Positions 21,658 to 30,549 of a stretch of 64,000 nt of DNA are shown here, one piece after another. Source of the stretch: Sulfuriferula sp. (GTDB taxonomy: Bacteria; Pseudomonadota; Gammaproteobacteria; Burkholderiales; Sulfuriferulaceae); contig JARLJL010000009.1 in assembly GCA_031291235.1 (NCBI GenBank), positions 124,001-188,000 of the forward strand, written 5' to 3'. Both the position numbers and the translations under genes were made by a program. The notes beneath the pieces are model-generated. The model was not told the origin of the DNA and did not search any database. It saw only the letters and a program-made list of their open reading frames with translations. Each line of letters begins with the position of its first letter. Positions within the stretch are counted from its first letter, which is position 1.

Positions 21658-22598
21658 GCCAACTCCGCGAGAATTTTGCCCGCGCCCTGTGCAACCAGCT
21701 GCTCGGCCAGTGCTGCGCCCAACGCCTCAGCGCGATCGCGCATGCCGCTGATGCTGCCGCTGATGATGCGGCTGCCGTCCACCTCAGCAACGAAGCCGCG
21801 CAAGGCGATCGCGCCGTCGACGATCTCGGCATAACCGCCCAGCGGCACCTGGCAGCTGCCGCCCAATGTCCGGCTCATGCCGCGCTCGGCATTCACGCAA
21901 TCGGCGGTATCGGCGTCGTTCAGCGGCGCCAGCAAGGCAATGAGATCGTCCCGCGCAGCCAGACACTCTATCCCCAGCGCGCCCTGACCCACGGCCGGCA
22001 AGCTCTGTTCCGGCGGCAACTCGGCGCGGATGCGCGCAGCCAGCCCCAGACGTTTCAGCCCGGCTGCTGCCAATATGATCGCCTCGTATTGACCTTCGTC
22101 TAGCTTGCGCAGACGCGTTTGCACGTTACCGCGCAACGCTTCGATGACCAGATGCGGGAAACGCGCACGCAACTGACTCTCGCGGCGCAGGCTGGAAGTA
22201 CCGACGCGCGCGCCGTGCGGCAGCGCCGCCAGACTGTCGTAATGATTGGACACCAGCGCATCGCGCGGATCTTCGCGCTTGCCGATCGCGGCCAGCGCAA
22301 AACCTTCCGGCAAATTCATCGGCACGTCCTTCATCGAATGCACCGCAATATCCGCCCGCCCTTCCAGCATAGCGGTTTCCAGTTCCTTGACGAACAGGCC
22401 CTTGCCGCCGATCTTGCTCAGAGACACGTCCAGAATCTGGTCTCCTTGCGTGGTCATACCCAATATCCGCACAGCCATTTGCGGATAAAGCTCGCGTAAT
22501 CGCGCAGCGATGAACTCCGCTTGCCACATCGCCAGCGCGCTTTCGCGGGACGCAATGACCAATTGGGACGGGAGGGGGATATTTGGACTATTTAGCAA
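21654..22598 (-). CDS. hemC: Hydroxymethylbilane synthase (porphobilinogen deaminase)
   Basis: HemC joins four porphobilinogens on a dipyrromethane cofactor. Family segments are [57 protein letters not shown] and the cofactor cysteine in [16 protein letters not shown]. Both plausible starts are TTG: 22598, with a weak AGG upstream, or 22622, which adds 8 residues. It heads the heme operon and is divergent from the thioredoxin gene. Confidence 0.95.
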   Translation of the reverse strand: MLNSPNIPLPSQLVIASRESALAMWQAEFIAARLRELYPQMAVRILGMTTQGDQILDVSLSKIGGKGLFVKELETAMLEGRADIAVHSMKDVPMNLPEGFALAAIGKREDPRDALVSNHYDSLAALPHGARVGTSSLRRESQLRARFPHLVIEALRGNVQTRLRKLDEGQYEAIILAAAGLKRLGLAARIRAELPPEQSLPAVGQGALGIECLAARDDLIALLAPLNDADTADCVNAERGMSRTLGGSCQVPLGGYAEIVDGAIALRGFVAEVDGSRIISGSISGMRDRAEALGAALAEQLVAQGAGKILAELA

Positions 22599-22692
22599 AA
22601 TGTAACCTGTCAGTAAAATCAATAGTTATCAGATAGCATTTTAACCTAAAATACGCGTTTCGCCGCGAAGCATGCAACGCTATGGAGCAACG

Positions 22693-23178
22693 ATGAAATA
22701 TATTCGATCCGGTTTATTTGCATTATGCGTCTGGATGCTGTCCGGACTGACATGGGCCAACCCGAATATCATCAGCTTCGCCCAGGATCTGCAACACGAC
22801 GCGCAGCTCGCGCAGCACAAAGGCGTACCGGTACTGATCATTTTCACCAGCCCGGGGTGCGCTTACTGCGAACGCGTCATGAAAAACTACCTCATCCCCA
22901 TGCAGCGCAACAAGGATTACGCCAAAAAAGTGCTGATCCGCCGGGTTGACATCACCAGCGACAAACCGCTGATCGACTTCGACGGCAAGACCACAACCGG
23001 CAGGCAGTACGCCCTCAGCCTGAAAGCCAAATTCACCCCTACCATCATGGTATTCACCCCCGACGGCGTACCTGCCGGCGACCCGCTGATCGGCCTGGGC
23101 CCGGAAGACTACTACGGCGGGTATCTGGATGCCGCGATTGATGCCGGGCTAGCGAAGATGCACCCTGCTGCGCATTGA
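22693..23178 (+). CDS. Periplasmic thioredoxin-like protein (SoxW/DsbD-gamma type)
   Basis: The protein has a signal peptide (about 1-22, ending TWA) and a thioredoxin fold with the redox motif SPGCAYCE and cis-Pro region FTPTIMVF. It resembles SoxW and other periplasmic disulfide reductases; no sox genes are in the window. ATG 22693 has GGAG 5 bases upstream and begins the signal peptide; ATG 22672 is less likely. A 51-bp piece of this gene (22927-22977) is repeated at 25131-25181. A terminator hairpin follows. Confidence 0.86.
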   Translation: MKYIRSGLFALCVWMLSGLTWANPNIISFAQDLQHDAQLAQHKGVPVLIIFTSPGCAYCERVMKNYLIPMQRNKDYAKKVLIRRVDITSDKPLIDFDGKTTTGRQYALSLKAKFTPTIMVFTPDGVPAGDPLIGLGPEDYYGGYLDAAIDAGLAKMHPAAH

Positions 23179-23200
23179 CGGTTGTAGCATAACCCAATAA

Positions 23201-23237
23201 AAAAAGCGTCTTGATCCTGAAAATCAAGGCGCTTTTT
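23201..23237 (+). terminator. Rho-independent terminator after the thioredoxin gene
   Basis: Arms AAAAAGCGTCTTGAT and ATCAAGGCGCTTTTT pair over 15 bp with one G:T pair and a 7-base loop, ending in a T run. A and T runs on both sides allow function in either direction. Confidence 0.9.
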
Positions 23238-23388
23238 GATTTAAACGATCAGCTACGATATCAGCCGATAACAAATCAGATAGCAATTCCATATTGCGGA
23301 TTCACCTGTCATCAATACCGCAAGAATCGGGTGGAACCGCTCCGCGCACCCAGCTAAACTTCACTACTATCAACTATCTGGAGTCATC

Positions 23389-24282
23389 GTGAACCTTGCC
23401 AGCTTTGTCAGACTGCTCACTCTGGCCGCAATATGGGGCGGCGCATTTATTTTCATACGCATCAGCGCTCCGGTGCTGGGGCCGGTGATTCTGATCGAAA
23501 ATAGAGTTGCGCTTGCGGCGGTGTTTTTGATGATCGCGGCGCTGCTCTTGCGTAAGCCGCTGAACGTCAAGCAACACTGGCGGCACTATCTTATTCTGGG
23601 AGTGTTCAACGGTGCGGCGCCTTTCCTGCTGTTCGGATTCGCCGCACTCACTTTGCCGGCGTCTACTTTAACCATTTTGAATGCCACGTCCCCGATATGG
23701 GGTGCCATCATCGGTGCTGTCTGGTATCGGCATCCGCTGAACGGACGCACAATACTCGGGCTGGGGCTGGGCGTTGCCGGTGTCGGCCTGATTGTCGGAT
23801 TTGACCATTTGGCTGCGCAACATCATGGCGGAATCGCGATCGCAGCGGCTTTGCTTGCCGCTTGTTCCTATAGCATAGCCACCAATTACGCGAAGAGCGC
23901 AAAGTCGGTGGATAGTTTTTCCAATGCACACGGCAGCATGTGGGCGGCAAGTTTAGTCTTGGCGCCTGCCGTCCCCTTTGCGTCGGTTTCGGCAGTACCG
24001 AGTTTAGGTATCGTACTGACCGTGCTGGTTTTGGGCGTCGTTTGTACCGGCATTGCGTTTCTGCTCTATTTCCGTCTGGTGAAAGATATCGGAGGCGCCT
24101 CCGCTCTCACAGTAACCTTCCTGATTCCGGTCTTCGGCATTTTGTTTGGCAGCGTTTTTCTCGGGGAAGTCATTACCCGGCACATGATCATCGGGTCAAT
24201 TATTGTCGTTGCAGGAACGGCATTAGTCACCGGATTTAACCCGGCCACGCTGTTGCAGCGCAGGGTAGCCAGCAATGCGTAA
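23389..24282 (+). CDS. DMT-family (EamA) inner-membrane transporter
   Basis: The 297-residue protein has about ten hydrophobic helices in two EamA halves; the second half shows VVCTGIAFLLYFRLVKDIG and VFGILFGSVFLGE. Family members export amino acids, nucleobases or other metabolites; the substrate is unknown. The start is GTG with GGAG upstream. It overlaps the Ada-like gene by 8 bp, so the two are coupled. Confidence 0.88.
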   Translation: MNLASFVRLLTLAAIWGGAFIFIRISAPVLGPVILIENRVALAAVFLMIAALLLRKPLNVKQHWRHYLILGVFNGAAPFLLFGFAALTLPASTLTILNATSPIWGAIIGAVWYRHPLNGRTILGLGLGVAGVGLIVGFDHLAAQHHGGIAIAAALLAACSYSIATNYAKSAKSVDSFSNAHGSMWAASLVLAPAVPFASVSAVPSLGIVLTVLVLGVVCTGIAFLLYFRLVKDIGGASALTVTFLIPVFGILFGSVFLGEVITRHMIIGSIIVVAGTALVTGFNPATLLQRRVASNA

Positions 24283-25153
24283 CATCATGGCAGATCATGC
24301 GCGGCAGTATGCGACCGTTGCACGCGCGATTGAATTTATTCGACATAATGCGCGGCACCAGCCTACGCTCAATGAAATTGCAGACAACCTCGGCCTGAGC
24401 GAATTTCATCTGCAAAGAATCTTCTCGGAATGGGCTGGAGTTTCACCCAAAAGATTCTTGCAATACGTGACCAAGGAATACGCCAGGCAAGCATTGCGTA
24501 GTTCGGGGAACGTGTTGTCAGTCGCCCTGGCAACGGGGTTGTCCGGCCCAGGCAGGTTACATGACCTGATGGTAACTTGCGAGGCCATGTCGCCAGGCGA
24601 AATCAAATCGCTGGGAGCAGGTCTGGAAATCGGGTTTGGCGATGCGCCTACCCCTTTCGGCAATGCCCTTATCGCCTGGACACCACGCGGCATCTGCCAT
24701 CTGGGATTTGTGGAGGATGATGCCATGGAAGCAGCCGTGGCTGGTCTGCGACAAGAATGGCCGACCGCGACCTTCATACATGACCCGCAACGCGCATTAC
24801 AACTTGCTACCGCGATTTTCAACGCAAGCCCGTCAAAACAGCCCCTGCATTTGATGCTGCGAGGCACCAACTTCCAAATCAAGGTCTGGGAGGCATTAAT
24901 ATCAGTAGCGCCAGGCGAGATAGTGTCCTATACCCAACTCGCAACTATGGCAGGCATGCCTAAAGCACGCCGTAGCGTCGGCACCGCGATCGGCAAAAAC
25001 AATATAGCCTTGCTCATCCCCTGCCATCGCGTCATCCGTGAAACCGGGGAAATCGGCAGCTATCGCTGGGGATCATCCAGGAAAGCCGCCCTGCTTGCAC
25101 GTGAGGGAGCGCAATTCGAACTACCCCAAGAAAGTGTTGATCCGCCGAGTTGA
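24275..25153 (+). CDS. AraC-type HTH plus methylated-DNA-cysteine methyltransferase (Ada C-terminal type)
   Basis: Residues about 10-105 form an AraC-type helix-turn-helix (ADNLGLSEFHLQRIFSEWAG). The rest is an O6-alkylguanine-DNA alkyltransferase with the acceptor motif IPCHRVI and GSYRWG. The N-terminal zinc domain of E. coli Ada, which senses methylphosphotriesters, is absent. It should repair O6-methylguanine and may regulate transcription. The last codons run into the duplicated thioredoxin fragment, so the C-terminal tail (about VLIRRVD region, read here as ESVDPPS) was probably acquired by rearrangement. Confidence 0.9.
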   Translation: MRNIMADHARQYATVARAIEFIRHNARHQPTLNEIADNLGLSEFHLQRIFSEWAGVSPKRFLQYVTKEYARQALRSSGNVLSVALATGLSGPGRLHDLMVTCEAMSPGEIKSLGAGLEIGFGDAPTPFGNALIAWTPRGICHLGFVEDDAMEAAVAGLRQEWPTATFIHDPQRALQLATAIFNASPSKQPLHLMLRGTNFQIKVWEALISVAPGEIVSYTQLATMAGMPKARRSVGTAIGKNNIALLIPCHRVIRETGEIGSYRWGSSRKAALLAREGAQFELPQESVDPPS

Positions 25154-25181
25154 CATCACCAGCGGCAAACCGCTGATCGAC
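25131..25181 (+). repeat. 51-bp partial copy of the thioredoxin gene
   Basis: Bases 25131-25181 match 22927-22977 inside the thioredoxin gene at 48 of 51 positions (differences C/T, G/A and A/G). The copy supplies the last codons and stop of the Ada-like gene in another frame. The two copies bracket the DMT exporter and Ada genes in direct orientation, about 2.2 kb apart. Confidence 0.9.
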
Positions 25182-25206
25182 CGCATGACTTTTTAACTTC
25201 ACGCGA

Positions 25207-25227
25207 TACAATGAATACACATATTCA
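25207..25227 (+). promoter_or_regulatory. Antitoxin promoter -10 and likely autoregulatory operator
   Basis: A -10-like TACAAT (25207-25212) is followed at once by the inverted repeat TGAATACACATATTCA (25212-25227; 6-bp arms, 4-base spacer). An operator at this place is usual for ribbon-helix-helix antitoxins that repress their own operon. Confidence 0.45.
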
Positions 25228-25242
25228 CCTGGAGATTGCGAT

Positions 25243-25470
25243 ATGGCTACTTCAATCAGACTCGATCCTGAGACCGAGCAACGGTTAGACTATCTGGCTA
25301 CGCAAACCAGCCGCACTAAAGCCTATTATCTGCGAGAGCTGATTGCAAACGGTCTTGCCGATATGGAAGATTATTATTTAGCCCATACAACAATGGAACG
25401 CGTCCGTAAAGGTGAAGAAAAGGTCTACTCTACCCAGCAAGTAAAGGCAGACCTTGGCCTGGACGATTAA
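25243..25470 (+). CDS. RelB-family ribbon-helix-helix antitoxin
   Basis: The 75-residue protein begins TSIRLDPETEQRLDYLA, the ribbon and first helix of RHH DNA-binding antitoxins, and ends in an acidic toxin-binding tail. A GGAG site precedes the ATG. The RelE-type partner overlaps its 3' end but carries a frameshift, so this antitoxin may now be an orphan. Confidence 0.85.
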   Translation: MATSIRLDPETEQRLDYLATQTSRTKAYYLRELIANGLADMEDYYLAHTTMERVRKGEEKVYSTQQVKADLGLDD

Positions 25471-25722
25471 TTATACCGAGTCTGCCAAACGGCAGTTACG
25501 CAAACTCGACAAACAGATAGCACGGCGCATCATCGATTTCATGGATGAGCGCATATCCCAGCAGCAAGACCCGCGCACCAGCGGCAAGGCATAACCGGCC
25601 CCATGCTCGGCACTTACTGGCGCTATCGCATGGGGAACTATCGCATCATCTGCGACATACAGGACGGCGCGCTCTGCATTCTGGTAATCGAAATCGGTAA
25701 CCGGCGCGAAGTCTACCGATAA
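25454..25722 (+). pseudogene. RelE/ParE-type toxin, frameshifted
   Basis: Reading from TTG 25454 gives AWTINYTESAKRQLRKLDKQ and on to RTSGKA, then a stop at 25592-25594. One base later, in the next frame, the family continues with LGTYWRYRMGNYRIICDIQD and EIGNRREVYR to a stop at 25720-25722. The two halves together make a normal RelE of about 89 residues. A single lost base near 25591 explains the break. It could be true inactivation or a sequencing error. Confidence 0.85.
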
Positions 25723-25875
25723 TTAAGGCGTGCACCCAGGATCAACCTGTGGTTTATGCTGAGCGATACAAATGCTGAATCGGGGCAATGACGTTAAATT
25801 CGAATAATTAAATCGAGTTTGCAAGATTGCTATGATGCTAGACTCGCCCCCCAGTACCCTTCACACTCGTTCTTG

Positions 25876-26274
25876 CATTCCAACAATTTGATGCAATATG
25901 AGGACTGACACTAATCATAATTGTTGGAATGTTAGAATTGACCCCATTTTTCTTAATTGTTGGAATGTTAGAATTGACCCCATTTTTCTTAATTGTTGGA
26001 ATGTTAGAATTGACCCCATTTTTCTTACCATTTTTCAGGGTGACCATAAGGGAGGGTGTCCTGAATTTTGTGTAAATGGGTTTTCGCAATTGCTGCGACA
26101 TCCGGTCTTCGAACTGGATAATATTAGATCAGTTTAATACCGCTTTCCCATCACGGATCGGCAATGTCCATTTTTTATTGATGTTGAGTAGCGCCAAATT
26201 GAATAAAACAGGGTCAGGTGGTGAGGGAATGATACGAGTTCTAATATTCCAACAAATTGTTGGAATATTAGAAC
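25876..26274. repeat. Repeat cluster: three 36-bp tandem units and related inverted copies
   Basis: Three identical 36-bp units run head to tail at 25919-25954, 25955-25990 and 25991-26026. An inverted partial copy (CATTCCAACAATT) lies at 25876-25888. At 26238-26274 a variant forms a perfect palindrome with 18-bp arms (GTTCTAATATTCCAACAA) around one base. The shared core is TTGTTGGAATRTTAGAAYTGACC. Such GTCAn-flanked inverted repeats resemble the mobile repeats tied to REP-associated transposases, but no transposase is present. Bases 25723-25875 and 26027-26237 hold no gene I can support. Open frames through the tandem units encode only a repeated peptide and are not real. Confidence 0.75.
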
Positions 26275-26342
26275 TGACCACGATGCCCCGATCCCGATGC
26301 CCCCTTATTTGGTAATCGGACGAGTGCTTTTGGCCCGAGCAG

Positions 26343-29300
26343 TTATTGAATTTCAGATGGCAACGCGCAGTCAATCACACAAATTTGGATGCGATGATTT
26401 TCTTCCGGGGTGAGAGTCTCCCGCAATCGTTCTTCGAGTTCTGTGGCGCTATAGAGTTTTTTTCCATTGGAAGGCGGCTTCATCCCTTTTCCGCCGAACC
26501 AGAACACAAGATAAATACCATGTCTATCCGTGCCAGGATCACGCATATATCTAGGGATTAGTTGCTCGTGAATTGAGCGCCAGAGGTCGTCGTGCGTGTC
26601 TTTTTTGATTTCAATGGGTACGTTGAAGCCGTTGGTACCGCCGAAAGAAACCCGGATATCTGCACGTTTATCGTCCGCATAACTACCCTCTCGTTGGGCA
26701 TCAATGTCTAGTGGGGCGAGCCGAACTTGTAGGTCGGACAGTAGCACATTTCGGCAGTCGTTTTCTGGTTTGGGTTTCTCCAGCTTTTTGTTGTTGTCGC
26801 CATAGCTCCAAAATTGCTTGTAATCATCGGTGCTGCCATCGCGAATTTTTCCTGCAATGTCGCGCAGATGATCAAACGTCAGTGCGGCAAGATCGGCGGC
26901 GCTAGCAGGTTGGAGGTTTGCGAGTGTGCGGCTGACGTTTTCGATACTCAAGTGGCGGAATGTGGCCTTGCGCCTGGCGATTCGTTGGTCATGCAATGCG
27001 CCACGAAGTTCATTACGCCAGTGCAACAATTCCGGCAAGGAAATTAAACGTTCAAGTTCACGAGTTGCGGCCTCGTCTGGATTGCCGCCCAAGGTATTAA
27101 TGTATGAACGCACCATGTCCGACATTTGTATGGCCGCTGTAACAACTCCATTAAGCCGCTGGTTTGAGCAGCTCGGACCCAGCAGCTCGACCAGACGCGC
27201 CAGCGCAGATACGGGTATAGATACCCAGTTGGGAAAATTACGCCTTCCTAAACCGGTATGAAAAAAATTCACTAGATAGCTTTTGAGCACCTCGCTCTTG
27301 CCGATATATTGAAATAGCGTAATTTCATACACTTCCGGCTCGAGCAACAAGCCACAGCTCAGCCAATACACACGCTGAGACCTATCCATGCTACCCAGTT
27401 TGAGCTTGCGCGCGACCAGCGCGGTGAGGAATTTCAGATCCAGATAATGCAGAGCACCCTTGAGCAGCAAATCGAGTATATAAGCTAACTGGTTTACTTT
27501 GGCTCGCAACGGAAAACCTGTCAGCAGCTTCGGTAAAGTTAGGCGTGATACTTCGATATAAGCATCGTCGTAAGCCAGTTGATAAAGTCTGGAAACGTGC
27601 TCTTTTTTGGACCGCAGCATCGGCATGGCATATGCCAGTATAGCGTCTGCTACTAATGCCGGTCGTGTTTGCACCAGCGCGGTGAACCATTGCGGATCAT
27701 TGCCGACAGAATAGCTCAAACGAAAAACTAGCAATCGCGACAGCACCTCATCAGGGAGCAGTAGCGCTTCCTTCGGATGTTCTTGAAATAATTCCTCTAT
27801 ACCCACTAAGCAGGCTGAACGGATATAGTGCATCTTGCCCTTGAGTTCGAGATCGATAATTTCGCTGATACTAGGCAAGTCGGCGCGATTAAGCACTTGG
27901 CGGAGGCCCGAGTAGGCTGCAGCGATCAATTCGTCATCTCCAGCCAGAAAGTTCACGAGACGTTCGTGTGGAGTTTCACCGTGCGCTTCGTTTAACAACC
28001 CTTCATGCGCTTGTGCAAGCTCATGGAAAATTTTCGGGTATGCACTTCCATCATGTATGGCTGCAATATGTTGGCGATAAGAGCAAATTAATTCGCTCTT
28101 ATGTTTTTTGCGCTCGGCCTTCCATTTAAGACTTTTTAACGCATGTTCCTGCTGCCAGTCTCCGATTGGACATGTTATGAAAGGCTCAAGCCATGCTTGG
28201 AATTTTGGGAAGACATTAGCCCATGCCTCCAGAAATTCCAAAGCCAGGAAAGACAGTTCTTTTTGGCCACCTTGTTGCTTCAGTAAATGAATAGACTGGA
28301 CAAAATAAAACTGTGATAGCTCGGCATGTGGCTCTGCTGCTGCCTTTTCTAAATACCATCCCACAATATCGCTAGGCGCGGTAGAGGCATATAGCAGCAT
28401 CACACAACAATTCATGCAATACCAGAGGTTTTCGTGACTTGCGCATAGAGATGCGCCATGTTCGATTACGGCCTTGTACCGTACGGGCCTGCTAGCAAAC
28501 CACGCAGAAATGCGATTAGCATATTCTCGGTCAAGTCTAGGGTGATCGTATTCGTCAAGCCCAACGCCGAGCCATAAATAGAGACGTTCGTCGGATATAT
28601 CATCTCCATGCTCCTCCAACCCGCATGCAAGCAATTCGCCTGTCATCCTATTTGTCCGGTAATCATCCAGAATATGCTTTAATGCAGGTCGTATCCCTGC
28701 CAGTTTGTCGAGCAACAACGGTAGATCGTTTCTTTCAGTTGTTTTTAGTAGCCCATAATTCCAGAACATTGAATAATCACCAACATGGTGTTCAGACTTC
28801 TCGGGATTAAGATAGGTGAAAATTTCCGATGCCGAAATAGTTACTGGATAAAGAGTACTCAATAACATCCCAAGTAAATCATCTCCAACATCTATTACCA
28901 AGCCTGCTTGTATATTCTGCACGAGTTGTAACAATCTGGAATGGTCATCTGGCACAACATGCAGCAATGCAACAAAAGCGCTTTTACGAATAGTTGGCCA
29001 GTAACCGCTATCTCGCACGATGTCCTCCAAGATATCGGCCAGCGATGGCATCCGCTCACCATGGGAAATAGCATCGAGTACAGAATCTAGCAACGCTTGT
29101 TCGGCTTCTTCCCTCGAAGGCGATGTGAGTATTTCGCGAAATGTCGTTTCCATATCACTCGTACATAATGCGCCGATGGCTGCATTGGAAGATGAGGACG
29201 ACCACCGTTCAGAAGCAAACCACGTATAACGTTGTGCTTCGTGCCTCCATACTTCGATAACACGCAACTTGTTCTGTGCAGGGAAATTGCGTACATCGCC

Positions 29301-30431
29301 ATATAGCACAACACCCACAGGATCGCGTTCGATCAACGCGTGCCGCCCACTCCGGCAATACACCGAAAGCCATGCGCTGAGTCCGCGCAGATCAGCAACT
29401 ATGCCCCCATCTTCACCAGTCATCAAAGCGAGCACTCGACCGAGCGGCAGTCCATGCCTTTCGATGTGCGCAGCGAGATATCTCGCTCCTAAAAATTCCG
29501 CGACGCTACGGTGAACAGGTATGAGTAACTCTTCGCCATCGCTCTGAAATAAGTTGGTTTTCAGCGCGGCTAACAGTGGAAGGTTGTGCTCATCCAAATC
29601 CTTCCAACAATAGTGCTGTACATCTGATGATGCTTCATCCATAGAGTAACCGGCAATGCCGGATAACAACTGAATAGCACACATATACCCAGCTGCATTC
29701 AGTAATGATTCTGTCGGAATTGTTTGCCCTCGTTTTGCTTGGCGGTGTTCCAGATTCTTTTCACAGGCCAGTTTGTTGCATGCCATTTCATAAATTTCTG
29801 TACGACTTTGCGGCCAAGCCCTACCCCCAACGGCTTCGACCATCAGGCTTAGCATTTGTGGATTGCGTAACAATTCTGTCAGTCCGTGTTCCTGTGCCTG
29901 CTGTATGAATTCTTTAGGGTTGGAAACACCAAATTTATGTTTGAGAATTTCAGTAATATCAATATTATTTAAAGGATCAAGGTGCAGTGTTGTAATTGCG
30001 CCATCTGACGAAACGTATTTCAAAGCCTCGCTATCGCTTGCTCCCAGCCAATCAGACTCTCGACAAGAGAGGCGGAAACGCGGGCGGCCAAGTTTTTCAA
30101 GGTGCTTGCGTATGTGGTCAAGTGGTGTCCGCCCATCGTTTCCATCAGCTCGCATTTCATCTAGACCATCTATAAACAAGGTGCCTACTTGGTATTCTGT
30201 ATCAGGTTCGAAAGTAGCAAAGTCACGTGCCCTGATATATTTTCCATCAGATTCCTCAGCCTCTCTTTTGAAGGACTCCGTTTTGCCTTCCCCTGGATCA
30301 CCAAGCAGCACATAGGCTGGCAAATCGCGATAGTTTTCTAATGGATGACTTTCTTGTTTTTCCACATTCACTAACTTGTGCGTGCAGGTGCGCCGAACGA
30401 GGAAAATTTTGTCAGACTTACTCAAAGCCAA
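26343..30431 (-). CDS. NACHT/STAND-type ATPase with C-terminal PD-(D/E)XK-like nuclease; candidate anti-phage protein
   Basis: This 1,362-residue protein has a Walker A motif GDPGEGKT at 44-51, a Walker B motif LFIDGLDEM at 85-93 and an SCRESDW segment, the pattern of NACHT/STAND ATPases. The middle 900 or so residues are long, helical and repeat-like, as in sensor regions built from HEAT or similar repeats. Near the end, RADIRVSF then VPIEIKK (D1258, E1274, K1276) fits a PD-(D/E)XK nuclease. Known bacterial relatives (Avs and bNACHT groups) sense phage proteins and then cut DNA; assigning that role here is inference. The start is TTG with GGTGGAG just upstream. The gene is more AT-rich than its neighbours and lies among repeats and gene fragments, which suggests horizontal gain. 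Confidence 0.7.
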   Translation of the reverse strand: MALSKSDKIFLVRRTCTHKLVNVEKQESHPLENYRDLPAYVLLGDPGEGKTESFKREAEESDGKYIRARDFATFEPDTEYQVGTLFIDGLDEMRADGNDGRTPLDHIRKHLEKLGRPRFRLSCRESDWLGASDSEALKYVSSDGAITTLHLDPLNNIDITEILKHKFGVSNPKEFIQQAQEHGLTELLRNPQMLSLMVEAVGGRAWPQSRTEIYEMACNKLACEKNLEHRQAKRGQTIPTESLLNAAGYMCAIQLLSGIAGYSMDEASSDVQHYCWKDLDEHNLPLLAALKTNLFQSDGEELLIPVHRSVAEFLGARYLAAHIERHGLPLGRVLALMTGEDGGIVADLRGLSAWLSVYCRSGRHALIERDPVGVVLYGDVRNFPAQNKLRVIEVWRHEAQRYTWFASERWSSSSSNAAIGALCTSDMETTFREILTSPSREEAEQALLDSVLDAISHGERMPSLADILEDIVRDSGYWPTIRKSAFVALLHVVPDDHSRLLQLVQNIQAGLVIDVGDDLLGMLLSTLYPVTISASEIFTYLNPEKSEHHVGDYSMFWNYGLLKTTERNDLPLLLDKLAGIRPALKHILDDYRTNRMTGELLACGLEEHGDDISDERLYLWLGVGLDEYDHPRLDREYANRISAWFASRPVRYKAVIEHGASLCASHENLWYCMNCCVMLLYASTAPSDIVGWYLEKAAAEPHAELSQFYFVQSIHLLKQQGGQKELSFLALEFLEAWANVFPKFQAWLEPFITCPIGDWQQEHALKSLKWKAERKKHKSELICSYRQHIAAIHDGSAYPKIFHELAQAHEGLLNEAHGETPHERLVNFLAGDDELIAAAYSGLRQVLNRADLPSISEIIDLELKGKMHYIRSACLVGIEELFQEHPKEALLLPDEVLSRLLVFRLSYSVGNDPQWFTALVQTRPALVADAILAYAMPMLRSKKEHVSRLYQLAYDDAYIEVSRLTLPKLLTGFPLRAKVNQLAYILDLLLKGALHYLDLKFLTALVARKLKLGSMDRSQRVYWLSCGLLLEPEVYEITLFQYIGKSEVLKSYLVNFFHTGLGRRNFPNWVSIPVSALARLVELLGPSCSNQRLNGVVTAAIQMSDMVRSYINTLGGNPDEAATRELERLISLPELLHWRNELRGALHDQRIARRKATFRHLSIENVSRTLANLQPASAADLAALTFDHLRDIAGKIRDGSTDDYKQFWSYGDNNKKLEKPKPENDCRNVLLSDLQVRLAPLDIDAQREGSYADDKRADIRVSFGGTNGFNVPIEIKKDTHDDLWRSIHEQLIPRYMRDPGTDRHGIYLVFWFGGKGMKPPSNGKKLYSATELEERLRETLTPEENHRIQICVIDCALPSEIQ

Positions 30432-30529
30432 TGCTCCACCGGATAAGAGAGAAATTCAGTAATTTGGATGCCGCCTTCGCCGACCAGCAGTTTGCGGTAC
30501 TTACCGAAATTTTTGAGGTGACTCAGCAA
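30422..30529 (-). pseudogene. C-terminal stub of an unrecognised gene upstream of the NACHT gene
   Basis: A frame ending at the TGA at 30422-30424 reads LKNFGKYRKLLVGEGGIQIT then EFLSYPVEHWL, which looks like a genuine protein C-terminus. It stays open only back to 30550, where a stop lies inside a 24-bp palindrome. From TTG 30529 it would be 35 residues. The stop overlaps the TTG start of the NACHT ATPase (TTGGCTTTGA), the layout expected of a coupled upstream partner that has lost most of its length. I do not recognise the family. Confidence 0.4.
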
Positions 30530-30549
30530 GATGGTCCAGCATGGTTTCC

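Noticed and set aside
25919-26026. Possible CRISPR array
   Set aside because: The 36-bp units abut without spacers and no cas genes are present.
25898-26137. Open frame encoding a peptide with three identical 12-residue units
   Set aside because: It only translates the 36-bp tandem DNA repeats; it has no ribosome-binding site or family features.
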